The notes under the pieces are model-generated. The model saw only the letters and a list, made by a program, of their open reading frames with translations, did not search any database and was not told the origin of the DNA. A program made the position numbers and the translations under genes. This document shows positions 1 through 10,986 of a DNA stretch of 64,000 nt, in pieces. Source of the DNA: Agaricus subrufescens (lineage: Eukaryota > Basidiomycota > Agaricomycetes > Agaricales > Agaricaceae). The stretch spans positions 2,604,001-2,668,000 of the forward strand of contig CM057061.1 of the NCBI GenBank assembly GCA_029945375.1, read 5' to 3'. Position 1 is the stretch's first letter. Every line of letters begins with the position of its first letter.

Positions 1-1110
1 ATTGAATGATACAAAATACGAAGATAATAGATATTCCTAATGCTTAGCCGTGACCGACACTCAAGGTTGAATATTGAGTATTGAATGTCGGAGAAGTTGG
101 TCCCATGCCGAAGACGCGGGCCGATCGAATTGATATAGACTCACGTGACGGGCCACTTTTCTTTCCTTGCTCCCATAACCATGGGCCGTCTGCGCCGTTC
201 GAGAACCCACCATGCCCAGCGAGATGTACACAGGGCGTCCAGGACACGAGTATGCTTTCTATTAACATCTATATAGATGATTGCTGATCAGAGTTGTGCC
301 AGGCCCGTACACGAGACCTCGACCAGATCCAGCTAATTGATCTAGATCCTAAAGTGCGGAGACCCATTTCTTTTCACGAAAAATCTTGTCTGATTGAGGC
401 CACAGAATAGAGCTGTCCTTGAAGCACAACCTCTTGATTATGAAAAACCTGGACTTGCGCAACACTACTGCGTCGAATGTGCAAAGTTTGTCATTCTTGA
501 TAGTGTTGTCCTACCACCAACTCATCTTATTGTCATAGATACTTTGAGACGGACCACGCCCTAAAATCCCATTGGCGGAGTAAAGTCCATAAACGGCGAT
601 GCAAACAACTACGAGAGCCTGTATACACCATAGAGGAGGCCGAAAGAGCCGCGGGGCTAGGAAAAGAGGGAAAACGACCCGTGAGGGAAGTTGCCGGAGA
701 TGCTGAGATGAGCAGTGCGATATTAGCATGATTCTAGCTTCTACCATTCGCTCCTATGGCCTGTAATACTACAATGTAAGTATTGCGACTTTTTCTCGGA
801 TTTTGTACTCATCAAATTAAAAGTAATAACTATTCAGATAAGCAATCGATCCTCGAACGTTGGTTGTTTCACCATTTGATCGGATGACAATTTCCTTTGG
901 TCTGTCAATGATCATGAGTAACTTATTGATTAAATTATTACGGGCTCCTTTCACTTTTCCTATTTTTGTGCAATGTTAGGACTTATCCCGCCGCCATTAA
1001 GTAGATGGCTGTGACGAAATTATGGGTCCGGAACTAGCTGTGTCAAGTTCCGCGACCAACGTAGCGACAAGCCCTCCTATCGCCGGGTGGATATTCAGGG
1101 GCTCTCTAGT
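1..1110. other. Intergenic, no supported gene
   Basis: No reading frame in this stretch resembles a known family or can be joined into a longer gene. A 78-residue minus-strand frame at 511-747 has one hydrophobic segment but no partner exons or recognisable motif, so it is not called. The last 50 bases lead into the P450 promoter. Confidence 0.5.
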
Positions 1111-1124
1111 GTCCTATCCGTTCT

Positions 1125-1130
1125 ATATAA
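1125..1130 (+). promoter_or_regulatory. TATA box of the P450 gene
   Basis: TATATAA-like sequence about 45 bp upstream of the P450 start codon at 1173, a usual spacing for a fungal core promoter. Confidence 0.5.
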
Positions 1131-1172
1131 TCTGAGGGACCAGAGCGCGGCCGCTCATAATACCACGACAAC

Positions 1173-3649
1173 ATGGCGTCCGCTCTGGTGGTCGCTGGAA
1201 TTCTAGGCCTTTCGTTCGTCATACACAAGGCTGTCCAAGTGTATGAGACTCGACGGTCGATTGGGTATGTAACAATTCCGATCATCCAATCAGTGGACGC
1301 TGAAGCTTGAAGATCTAATCGGCAAGGTTCCTACCTGGCCGTCGAGATTTGCTAGGTTCGGAGAGCATATTTTATTGGATCTTCCCCTCGATAAAGGGAA
1401 TTAAATTTGATGATGACTCATTAGTTGCTGAGGGCCATAGAGGTGAGCCGCGAACTCATCGGTTTAGTACTATAGCCGACGCAACCATTATCCCTTAAGC
1501 CTTTGAAGAGGTTGGATGGGATGCAATGTCAGCGGTTCGTACAAGACAATATTTTATCAGATAAACGTAAAGCCTACTCGATTTCAGACTACTTTTTGGC
1601 CGAGTGTACAAAACGAGATTTTCCTGGCTGATGCCGCAGCCATCAAAGTAAGTAGGCTTTTCTTTTTTGAAAAAATCTTTGTATCACATTCAAATGACAT
1701 TGAAGGATTTAGCCACGACACGCCGTTTTCCTAAACCACTAGAACTCTATGAGTGCCTAAATATATATGGCCGAAACATTGTGTCTACCGAGGGGGATCT
1801 ATGGAAAAAGTATAGAAGAATTTCTGCTCCGTCATTTTCAGAAGTAAGTACATCCCTATCTCTACTTAACAAGTTTTTGATTACTCGATTCAGAAAAACA
1901 ATAGACTGGTTTGGGCAGAAACTCTTCGAGTAGTAGACGACCTGGTTGAAAACGTATGGAATAATACTGATGCAACAATAGCTCATGGAGAAGACATAAC
2001 ATTACCGGTTGGTTTGACTCACAGCCTAGCAAGTGTTGATTCTGAGTATTGTTTTTTCCAGTTGGCTCTCATAGTTCTCGGTTCGGCAAGTAAGCGGGCA
2101 GAAAGCTGCTTTCTGAGGCTGTGCTGAACATAAAACGTATAGTCTTTGGTCAATCAGCGTCCTGGGAGGACAATGTTGACGCCAAGTCAAAGAATCACTT
2201 ACTTACTTTCCGTGAAGCATTAGACACGATTTCCTCGAACGTGATTTATAGCTTTGCTTTCCCCGAGTGGGCTAAATCATTGCACCCTATGTTGAGGAAG
2301 GTGCAATTAGCGAAACATGAACTGCAGGTTCGTGTTTATATGACAGTGATTGCATAGGGTATCGAATTAATGACCGCTTTGTGCCACAGGTTTATATGCA
2401 AGAGATGATCCGCGATTGTCTCGCCTCCGACGTTCGAGAAAAACACGATTTATTTAGTACCCTTATTCATGCAAACAAAGAGGAAAAGGAAGGCGTAAAC
2501 CTCACAGACGAGGAATTAATGGGTCTGTATACCCTTGCTGCTCATTATCGCTCAGATGCTCAAGGCGCTTGCAGGAAATGTTTTTGTTTTCTTGTTGGCT
2601 GGACATGAGGTATGTTAGCTATATGCCACTCTGAGATCCAAGCTCAAGCTGAAAGTGACTATCAGACGACTGCACACGCACTTTCGTTCACGCTTGCATT
2701 ACTAGCTTTACACCCGGAAGTACAGGAAGTGATGCTAAAGCACATCAACAGTGTCATCCCTGACGGGCGTCGGCCTGTAAGTTCAGTACAGGAACTGTTT
2801 CGTGGTATGCTAATTACTCCTTCAGACGTATGAAGACATGCCCAACTTGACCTATATCTTGGCGTACGTGTTGGTTATATCGCGAATCCTGCAGAGTGCC
2901 TCTCAAGTACATTTCTCTAGCGTTTACAATGAATCACTTCGCTTGTTTTCTCCAGTGCGTGTTATGGCCATGTGATGAGGCGTATCGCTCAATTTATATT
3001 AGGTTAGTACAATTACTAAAATAGCGCCTGAAGATACTTCAATCGTAGTCGGAAACTGTTACAATGGCGAACTTAGAAGGATACCAGTGCCCAAAGGGAC
3101 GAGATTGACTATTGATATTCCAGCTGTCCAGAGAAATCGTGAGTGTTGTTTTTATTGTACATATTTGCCTCTCATTCTGGGAGGTAGCAAAATATTGGGA
3201 GAAGCCGAACGAATTCATTCCCGAGCGATTTCTGGGTGATTGGAACAAAGATGCACTTGTTGCATTCTCTGTCGGTAAGTACAATCCTAGGTAAAAGGTG
3301 CCAATATTCTAAACCGGCCTCTCACAGGACCGCGGGCCTGCTTGGGAAGGAAGTATGTTGTCGCCATTCTGATTCCGCTCACCTTGCTTGACACTCAGTA
3401 CTAGGTTCAATGAGACTGAAAGTGTAGCTGCTCTCACTTCTATCGTTAGTCGCTACAAAATTGAGATTCAGGGCGAACCACAATTCAGGCATGAAACATT
3501 TGAGCAACGCTGTGATCGCATCCTGACGGTGAAGGCAGCATCAACGATTTCGTAAGTGTACTTTGGGGAGGACTATAATGGCCGTTCTCTAATGGCCTGT
3601 TAACAGTCCCAAACGGCTTCCCCTGGTCTTCCGAAGGCGCACCGGTTGA
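1173..3649 (+). CDS. Cytochrome P450 monooxygenase, many introns
   Basis: Haem-thiolate monooxygenase, expected to be anchored in the ER membrane and to use a P450 reductase; substrate unknown. The joined exons give about 520 residues, normal for the family. Residues 1-20 form an N-terminal hydrophobic anchor. Visible motifs in order: a WKKYRR helix-C segment, the I-helix LLAGHETT (about residues 309-316), ExxR as ESLR (about 368), PERF, and the haem loop FSVGPRACLGR (about 448-457) with its cysteine ligand. Exons are split by about 15 short introns, one inside the haem loop after FSVG. At first sight the gene looks broken, for example by double stops near 2973, but consistent GT-AG junctions restore one frame throughout, so I regard it as intact. 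It ends in RRRTG. The CYP family is not assigned; it resembles basidiomycete multicopy P450s. Exact exon edges need transcript support. Confidence 0.85.
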
Positions 3650-3984
3650 ATACGGAATACTCTGCCCTACAGTTTCCATTCGTGGAATGAGGACATGGCG
3701 TTTATGAACCATTTTATGTCTCCTACGCTGTTCAAAGTGTCATTGTCTTTCTGAATCAAGAGCTATCCGTGGTAAATTGTGTGTAGAGGCAGAAATATTA
3801 TGGGCTTCAGGAACAATCTACTTGAAGGCAGAGGAGCATGCGGCATAACTGTATGCGCTTATCGAGGTCGGTTTGTTGCTGCCTTATTTAGTCTAAAACT
3901 TCACTAGTTAATCCCTCGGTGATTCGAGAACGGCGCCCCTGACAATGATTATAAAGTAATCGCCCCGAAATCATGGGGTGATAG

Positions 3985-4516
3985 GACGCAAAGTTAAAAT
4001 TCGATCATTGCATATCGGATATTATTTGCCCTACGATATTCGCCAATTACAGATACCGAGTTATTATTCAAATTACCACAAACTTTAATGAAGGCAGTTA
4101 ACTCCGACTGGCGTCGGCGATCTTTCTCAAATTCTCGCCGCGCTTCAGTTTTGAACCGACCTTGCCCATTCATCGACATCCCTTCAGCGTCATTCCACAT
4201 CTTCTTGGTCTCATTACTCAATGCATTCGCTTGGGAAACCCCACTGGCGCCAATTTTGGCTTTCATTTCAGCCTTCATGTACAAGTCTCTACTCCGGGTC
4301 GGCTTGTAATTCCTCTGCGATCTTGAGTTCCTCCTCAATCTTCAGCTCCTCCCCAATCTCCATCTCCTCCTCGTTCTCGAGCCTGTCCACTTGACCCTTT
4401 GACATTATGATGGTTATGTAAGATGAACATCGCACGAGAAATGTCTGTTTTTTTCGGTGGTGCCGCCTCGGTGGCTTCGGTACCCATGAATTAATTGAGA
4501 TCATTCCCACAGTCAT
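3985..4516 (-). CDS. Hypothetical charged protein, doubtful
   Basis: Two overlapping minus-strand frames (4289-4516 and 3994-4338) could belong to one small gene. The first has a Glu/Lys-rich repeat (EEL-KI-EEEL-KIAEEL) after a possible start MSKGQVD at about 4406. The second continues with KAKIGASGVSQANALSNETK and a basic, probably helical stretch. I could not find a clean intron joining them and recognise no family. It may be a degraded gene or chance coding potential. Confidence 0.25.
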
Positions 4517-4949
4517 TTACCGGAATATCCCGTTCACAGCGCCATATCTAACTCCTTCCTCTCTTCAAGCAAATTAACACATGTTCATTCATTTTGAGTG
4601 TTGCAAGGAAGCTTCAGCGCCAATACCTGGGCTCCATGTATCAGAAACCACAGTCGATTTCTAGATCTTTCGGTCAGATGCACCTCCGTTGACAGGAAGC
4701 ATTGTGTTCCAATTATGGGGCATTAATCTCGAGCATGATTGACCAGATGACTAGAATCCACTTCTGGTTTCCCAGTGGCTCCTTCCTCGAAGTTTAAGAG
4801 AATGATGTCACATATATTTGCCACGGAGCGTCAACCATACCGTCACAAGACAAATTTACAAAACTTACAATGGTCACCAGAGCTTCTCAAAGGAATACAG
4901 GCAGAAAATGGTTGATACGGCGGCCATCTCATTGGACGGTCATCAATTA

Positions 4950-5920
4950 CTATACTTCGACCCCAGCAAAGGTTGTCTGGAAGATAGGGAAGTTTCCATC
5001 GCTTTCGTCTTTGCTATACACCGCAAAAACGACCGCATCAAAGTAATTCTGGAACTCGGGATCCAGGAGAATATTCTTCATTTCATGAGAAACTAATTTG
5101 GGCGGGCATGCATACGCGCCACAACCCATTGCGCCTGCAAATACAACGGGCCGTCAGTCATCAAGGAAGGGTCGTAGGTTATAAGGAACTTGCCCAAGAC
5201 GATATATCTTTGTTTGTTATTTGCCGCCATCCGATATACTAACCTGATTTTCCCTCTAAGATCTTCCAAATCGCTCTCCTTTGCAAAGTTTTCCATGTCT
5301 GTCGTCAAGCGAGGGTATCGAGGGGCTGCAATAGTTATGACTGACACAACTCTTCTTTTCTCCTTGGGTAACTCAACACAATCATGGTCCAAATCATCTT
5401 TAAAAATTACAACACCGGGAGAAAAGCCACCTGAGACAGAGCCTGGACCAAGGTTTGGCCACGGATACCACTCTGGTTTGAGGGTGACAAACAACGTTGA
5501 GGAGTAGCATAACGCTTCTTCCTAGTACAACCCGATAATTACTGCGGCAGAACAACAATTGAAGATTATGTAATGCCATACCTGAGTTCTCGACAAGCTG
5601 TGTAGCCAGCCACCTCCAGGAACTTCATCACTCGCTAGATTGAGCACGGCGACACTACCCGTAGCATCTGGGTATTTATCGAGGACTTCTCGAGCTACGG
5701 TAAACGCGTCGCTGTTGATCACATGAACCGGACGTTTTTCTTTGGGTAAAGCAATAGGTTCAAGAGTCGGTAATTGACCAGCATGAAATGTGGATTGTAT
5801 CGTAGCTCCTTCTTGGGAATGCTCGCGAACTATAGATTCGCTTCGCTTGACAGTATCTAGTGCGATGGATTGTCTTCCCTGCCGCGTCTTAGAAGATGGT
5901 GGGGGGACTGTCGACAACAT
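4950..5920 (-). CDS. Microbial-type PARG-like protein (TIGR02452/DUF2263)
   Basis: Member of the macrodomain-like family related to bacterial-type poly(ADP-ribose) glycohydrolases, which remove ADP-ribose polymers. Three exons on the minus strand. The N-terminal exon has RQSIALDTV and VINSDAFTVAREVLDKYPDA, then LNLASDEVPGGGW. Across the first intron (about 5521-5580) the sequence reads GGG, eight residues, QEE, which is the catalytic PARG signature GGG-X6-8-QEE, followed by ALCYSSTL. The middle exon has PGVVIFKDDLDHDC and VSVITIAAPR. The last exon, reached through an intron with a GC donor (GCAAGT...CAG, about 5138-5196), gives GAMGCGAYACPPKLVSHEM and the C-terminal VVFAVYSKD region, with a stop at 4950-4952. 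Without that GC-AG intron the protein would lose its conserved end. The catalytic signature is complete, so activity is plausible. Confidence 0.85.
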
Positions 5921-7479
5921 CCTAATCTGTCATTAGTGAGAAGTGCTGGTAGACGACAGAAAGCTCGATTGCTCACGAGAACAATGACCGTAGGATCCGG
6001 GACATTGACTCTGAGAAAGTTGCAGACAGTGATACTTAATGCTCATCAGGGCGCACGTGACCTCCACCCCGGCACAAGCGTATCGGGATTCGGCGGAGTG
6101 AAAGTCGCTCTCTCGTTCTGGCTGCCTGAAGCGCATCCAGAAGAATACCGGGCGTTGACCGGGAGTATGATACAAGTGATAAACCTATGTCTGCCGCTCT
6201 ATCGTAGTAACCCCGACTTGGCCGGCCTGTCCGCTTACAGCTATGCCGAAATCGATTAACACCTGACTGCAGTAGTGGATTTTACCAGTGGTAGCAGCAT
6301 ATATTTGTGGAGGCCATCGGAAATGCCGTCATTTGCCGACACAACCAACCCACCTGCACCCCTATAAATACTGTCTATGTACTCGGAGGAACCACACAAG
6401 TCGGCCACCCGGCAGCAAGTAACATGCAAGGTGAAGATTCTGGCGAGGGTAGAGGGAGCTCTTCGGCGTTAGGAGTCGTGGAGGTGACCTCTTCATGCTG
6501 GCGTAGATACGGGTATGATTAGAAAGTGAGGCTGGTATTTTTATGATTAGCTCCTGAATTGGTATTCCGAAATGCGCCGATATCTATAAGATCGCTGTGG
6601 TTGATGCGTGATTTCATACACCTAGCAGCTTCACTACGGACGAACAGACTCGGTGCGCAGAGCAGTAAGTACCCTGATAACATCACAAGGCGCAAGTTTT
6701 CCCATGTGGCGGGTGTAACGAGTTCTTATGATTATAGGACGGACGAGTGTTGTACGCTACTACTACGCACTGAGGACGTTGATGCCATTACGTGTGTCAA
6801 CCCTGTATAGGTAAACTGAATCTGATTGTTCGGCAGCAGCATGTACACTCAACTGTTCGAGCAAATGCAAGAGGAGCCCAAGAGGAGCCCAAAAAGAAAC
6901 AGGAAGACAAGAGTTGTCTCGTCGCTGCTGTACAGACATGCCGTAGATCATGATTAGCAGTCAGTAGCGGAGGCATTCGTCGGGATCATATCTGTGCTCA
7001 GCAGCAAGGGTGATCTTGAGTTCAGTGTTCTACTAAAGTCCTGAGCGTGAGCCGTTGCCACTTGCGCTCGCGCTCTCCAGGATCCTCTCTGCCAGTACAT
7101 CGCTGTGATTATGTTTCTGCCTCCCCTTAGCCTGCTCCAAACACTTCTCGGCCTCATCGTCTTGGCCTCTCTCTAGGTCTGCTCGAGTGAAGCGCCGCGC
7201 GAATGTCACCACAAGCACTACTTGCCCATCCGTGCTTAGGCACCGTATCTGTTCTCATGAGTCATACCCCTACAGGCTACTCTCTTGTTGAAGGAGCGTC
7301 AGACTTGAACTCCGATGACCAATTACCGCCAGCATTGTGGCCGTCCACCCGATTTGGTGTTGGTACTGCAGATGCAGAGATGACTAGGCTACTGACCCTG
7401 CTCAGTCGCTTACCACTCTTCCATCTCCCGCTCTTTCCCGGTTCACAAGATCACGCCCGGTCTCAACTAACACCGTCCA
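5921..7479. other. Intergenic, no supported gene
   Basis: Only short, unrelated open frames on both strands with no family resemblance. The 129-residue plus frame ending at 6259 runs over the PARG 5' end and looks like chance. Confidence 0.45.
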
Positions 7480-7990
7480 AGCACTGCGATGGTGTGAAAA
7501 AAATGCGCTGTGTACTTGGTGCGGCCGGTGTTGGGAAATCTGCCATCTGCTGACTCTCCCGATGTCCCAGTCAACTCCCCTGCCCAGACTTCTTTTATAT
7601 CAATATACACCATGACGAAAGCGGGGCGATATTAAAAATTTCCTTTCAGTTTGCAAACAAATCCGATTGATACCGTCAACTCATCGAATGAGAGGTCATC
7701 GTGATCCATACCTCTTTTGATCGTCCCTGGCCAAACAGTTCAAGAGGCTAATTGTCGAGCCCTTCATCCACAACACTCAAACAAACTCTTCCGGTCGAGT
7801 GCTAATCATCATCGACGGCTTGGATGAAAACGAGGACCCTCGCCCTCAGCAGGAACGAGTCTTTCGCCTCATCTCGTCTCACTTACCCCCCCTCGTCTCA
7901 AGCATGGCTGATCGCGAGTCGCCCACAGCCACACCTTGCTTTCTTCTTCTCTAGGCCTAATTTCGTCCCAGTGTGTAAGGAGGAGATTCC
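7480..7990 (+). pseudogene. Decayed NACHT-type NTPase (NLR-like) remnant
   Basis: Remnant of a fungal NACHT P-loop ATPase, the switch domain of NOD-like receptors. At about 7510-7550 the plus strand encodes VLGAAGVGKSAIC, a Walker A loop (GAAGVGKS). About 180 bp later another frame reads the post-Walker-A segment with RQLIE and FDRP. Then at 7735-7870 a third frame reads QFKRLIVEPFIHNTQ and VLIIIDGLDEN, the Walker B of NACHT domains, followed by QQERVFRLISSHLP. Stops and frame changes separate the pieces, and no effector domain or C-terminal repeats are visible. The full receptor would be over 800 residues, so this is a fragment. It lies next to two AIG1-type GTPase genes. Confidence 0.7.
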
Positions 7991-8464
7991 AGTAAGATTC
8001 TGGTGAGGTTTGCGCAGGCGTTGAATGATTCCTTCGTACAAAATTGACTGAGATAAAGGAGGACTCGGATACACTTGATATACGGTGGTCTAAGGAGTTA
8101 GGATGGGACTGATACTTGCAACTACCGTTACAGTGGAAGGTGTCATACCCTCTTGGAGAACAAGGAGAGAACGTGTAAAAGAAGGAATCTAAAGAACAGG
8201 GAAAGAAATTCTACAGTACGATGTACAATCACATTCCCATGCTAATATGTGATCAATTGAACCAACGCACAGATAAATGAACAAACGAGAAAACAGATAT
8301 ACAGGCAGGCAGGCAAACGAGAGGGCAAGCAGAAACAGAAAGACATAGAGGCGCGGAAAAGTAAGACAAGTAAGCAAGCAAAAGAACGGAGGAAAGAGTG
8401 AACAGGATGCAATAGGAAAAGGTCCTGATCGAACGAAAAGCAACCCTGTGGCAAGTAGGTAAGA

Positions 8465-9259
8465 CTACTTCCCTTTCAATTTATCCGTCACTTCATCGGC
8501 ATCTTTTTTAGTCATTCCACAGTCCCTGATGAGTTGAAGAGTAGCCTCTCCGAAGACCTTGACCATCTCTCTGCGGCGTGCGACTTTTGTACCGAAGCAA
8601 TTACTCTTAATCTCGACAATCTCCCGCGCAATAAGTTTGCACCATTCTAGGGGAGTGGCTTGCCAGGGGGTGGATGAACAACACAAAGGAATGAACTTTT
8701 GGACCTTCACCCTGGACGCTTCGAATTCATTATCAAACATGTAGCCTTTCTCCTGCATTTTGCCTCTTGTCGCCGTGATACAGGCACCCTCCTTACAAAA
8801 CATCTGATAGCTCTCGAATACCTTTTTATTCCGGCTCCACCACTCATCCGGGTCGCTATCCTCCATTCCTGTGACCAGAATCATACCAGGCACCTTCTCC
8901 TGGCAGATAACTTTGTGGAATAACTTCCAGTTCTGAGGAGCCGATTCCCTAATACGAGGTCCCCGCATTACGAAGATTATAAGACTGACGCCTCCAGAAA
9001 GGCTCCGAATCAGTCTATAGAGCTGGATAACGGCCTCCGACTTGGGTATGCGACCTGCCTCCCCTTCATCCAGGCCGGCAGTATCCCAGAGGGTATAAGA
9101 GCCACCGGAGATGTTAACCGGGAAGCCGCGGCTCTTGAATGTACACCCTGAAGCATCATTGGAGGTTTCGGCAGCATTATCGTCCCCCAAGAGCATGTTG
9201 ATGATGCTGCTTTTCCCACTTCCTGATTCGCCGAATAGGATAACGTTTCTAGCGCTCAT
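8465..9259 (-). CDS. AIG1-type GTPase, single exon
   Basis: A 264-residue protein with the G domain of the AIG1/IAN/TRAFAC family, which binds GTP and in plants and animals acts in immunity or at membranes; its fungal role is unknown. Starting at MSARNV it shows G1 GESGSGKSS (residues 10-18), a G2 threonine in SGCTFKS, G3 DTAGL (about 59-63), a G4-position LVTGMED in place of the classical TKxD, and ACITATRGK near the G5 position. The C-terminal helix-rich part is EIVEIKSNCFG to the end. It is complete, without introns, and opens with a proper start. A paralogue lies 1.7 kb away on the other strand (10987-12563). It has no membrane anchor or added effector domain. Confidence 0.85.
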   Translation of the reverse strand: MSARNVILFGESGSGKSSIINMLLGDDNAAETSNDASGCTFKSRGFPVNISGGSYTLWDTAGLDEGEAGRIPKSEAVIQLYRLIRSLSGGVSLIIFVMRGPRIRESAPQNWKLFHKVICQEKVPGMILVTGMEDSDPDEWWSRNKKVFESYQMFCKEGACITATRGKMQEKGYMFDNEFEASRVKVQKFIPLCCSSTPWQATPLEWCKLIAREIVEIKSNCFGTKVARRREMVKVFGEATLQLIRDCGMTKKDADEVTDKLKGK

Positions 9260-9309
9260 GATGAGGGATGGAGGAGGGTATTCTGACAGACGCTACAAGT
9301 TTGAACCTG

Positions 9310-9316
9310 TTATATA
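9310..9316 (-). promoter_or_regulatory. TATA-like box of the AIG1 GTPase gene
   Basis: On the minus strand this reads TATATAA, about 50 bp upstream of the start codon at 9259. Confidence 0.4.
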
Positions 9317-9586
9317 GCACTGCTTAGTTGGGTCTTACAAGTCGATTGAAGGTTGGGGACGAATTAGATCTGGTAACGAGATACAAGGCTTCGGATCATG
9401 GAAATGCAGGGCTCGACGAAACCAAAAACGAAGGCTCTACGGGTCTTTCCAATTCCGCTGTACAATTTATTAATTCCGGGATAGTATGACCTATTCTGAA
9501 TTGTTTCTGTGGCGTCTATTTGCTGACTGATACCACGAGTGCGTGGTATAGGGCCCACACAGACGCGCGTTGAATGGAGCATTTCT

Positions 9587-9928
9587 TCACATATTGAGTG
9601 CAGTGGAAGCTTCTTCTGGAGCCAAAGGAACGTCACCGTCGAGGCTGAGGTGAAACAAAAATGATGCTAAACGCAAGGTAAACCTGAAGGCGGTTAGCTT
9701 GACCCTACCAAAAACTGTTTTCTCAGAATGTCTCCTTTGTTTTCCTCTCAGTAGTCTTGTGTTGAACTCAGAAATGGGTGTATAGGAAAAATAAAAATAG
9801 ACGCTCACGGAGACTCCGCGCCAATGGAAGTTGGGTTGGACCGGGGCATCACCGAAATTCTGCAAACTTTCGAGACCCTTGATCACAATCCTCGTGATAG
9901 TACACGGGAATTCTGGAACGCCTACCAT
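9587..9928 (-). CDS. Short hypothetical gene or gene fragment
   Basis: A minus-strand frame opens with MVGVPEFPCTITRIVIKG and FHWRGVS. Two possible short introns (donor GTGAGC near 9816; donor GTTTAC near 9689) would join VKLTAF and DGDVPLAPEEASTALNM. The sequence looks protein-like and the splice sites are reasonable, but I recognise no family and cannot see a convincing full-length product. It lies directly upstream of an AIG1-type GTPase on the same strand and may be a 5' fragment of a related gene. Confidence 0.25.
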   Translation of the reverse strand: MVGVPEFPCTITRIVIKGLESLQNFGDAPVQPNFHWRGVSVSVYFYFSYTPISEFNTRLLRGKQRRHSEKTVFGRVKLTAFRFTLRLASFLFHLSLDGDVPLAPEEASTALNM

Positions 9929-9929
9929 G

Positions 9930-10986
9930 TATTTATAGCAGTCTTAGCGTGTCGAGCACGAGTGGCCTCGTTCATATCGAATTTTGGATGTTTCTGTCAC
10001 TTTAAAGTACCCTGAGCACTAGTATAGAACATTCTATTTACTAATCTCCGCAATTTGCCTCTCCTAATTTTATCAAACCTCCATCTCGTGGCACCTCAAG
10101 GATTTTATACCGAGTCGTGTACCAAACGAGGCCTCCACTTCCCGTTGCAATGAATCCTGAAACAGTATGCCCCTGGTATAACCCTGCTTCTACGCTACAA
10201 CATCTCACCTGCGGACGAAACCATTGACATGTGGGGATAGGAAATTAAAGGGATTCCCTAAGCCACGAGGTTGGAGCATGGAATGCGGTCTGGGAGAATT
10301 ATGTGCGTCTCTGCAGGTCGATAGGCACAACAATGACATAGCGTTGGAAGATAAGGGCGAAAGTCACAAAGTGCGTGACATGCGACCACTCACTTGAGGA
10401 ATCAGTAGTGTCGGATCGCACACGATCCTGACGCGTTCTTTAAAGGTTCTTTCAATGTAATACACTGAGCCTAGCCTATTTGTAAGCGTTGGTCCTTGTT
10501 TTGAAGCTGAGTGACACAAGCACAAGCTTTGGCGGGAAAAGGAAAGTTATTTAAGTCGAAAATCCAACTCGCCAGGCTGAATCACACACCCTCTAGTTCT
10601 GTAATATGTTTACAGCAGGTGAAATTGTTTTATACATATGACGATAGACTTGTAGATCATGCATAGCCTGAATAAGCTCAAGGTTCAACCACATTCGGGA
10701 TCTGTCCAAACGATCAAACCATCGATCTCCGGCGCTTTATGATTTTCCACCCTTTCCACCCTGTTTCACCGCCGCGTGTGGGCTGCACATCTGAATAGAT
10801 TCAATCGCAGTTCCCATCGTAGTACCATCCCACTTCATTGTGGGGGCAAGGCAGAACGCCAGGCTCGGAAGCTTCTTATGTTTGGTAGATCAGATAACTC
10901 TAAATAAAAAGCTCTATTGACAGTTCAGGTGAGGCTTTTAAGGTCGAAGAGTGGAGGGTAAAGATAAAACTTGCAAGCACGAAACG
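9930..10986. other. Intergenic, nothing recognised
   Basis: About 1 kb without a credible reading frame or clear repeat, leading into the second GTPase gene. Confidence 0.5.

Noticed and set aside
1173..3649. P450 as a pseudogene
   Set aside because: Apparent stops and frame breaks all fall in short introns with GT-AG borders; the joined protein has every expected motif.
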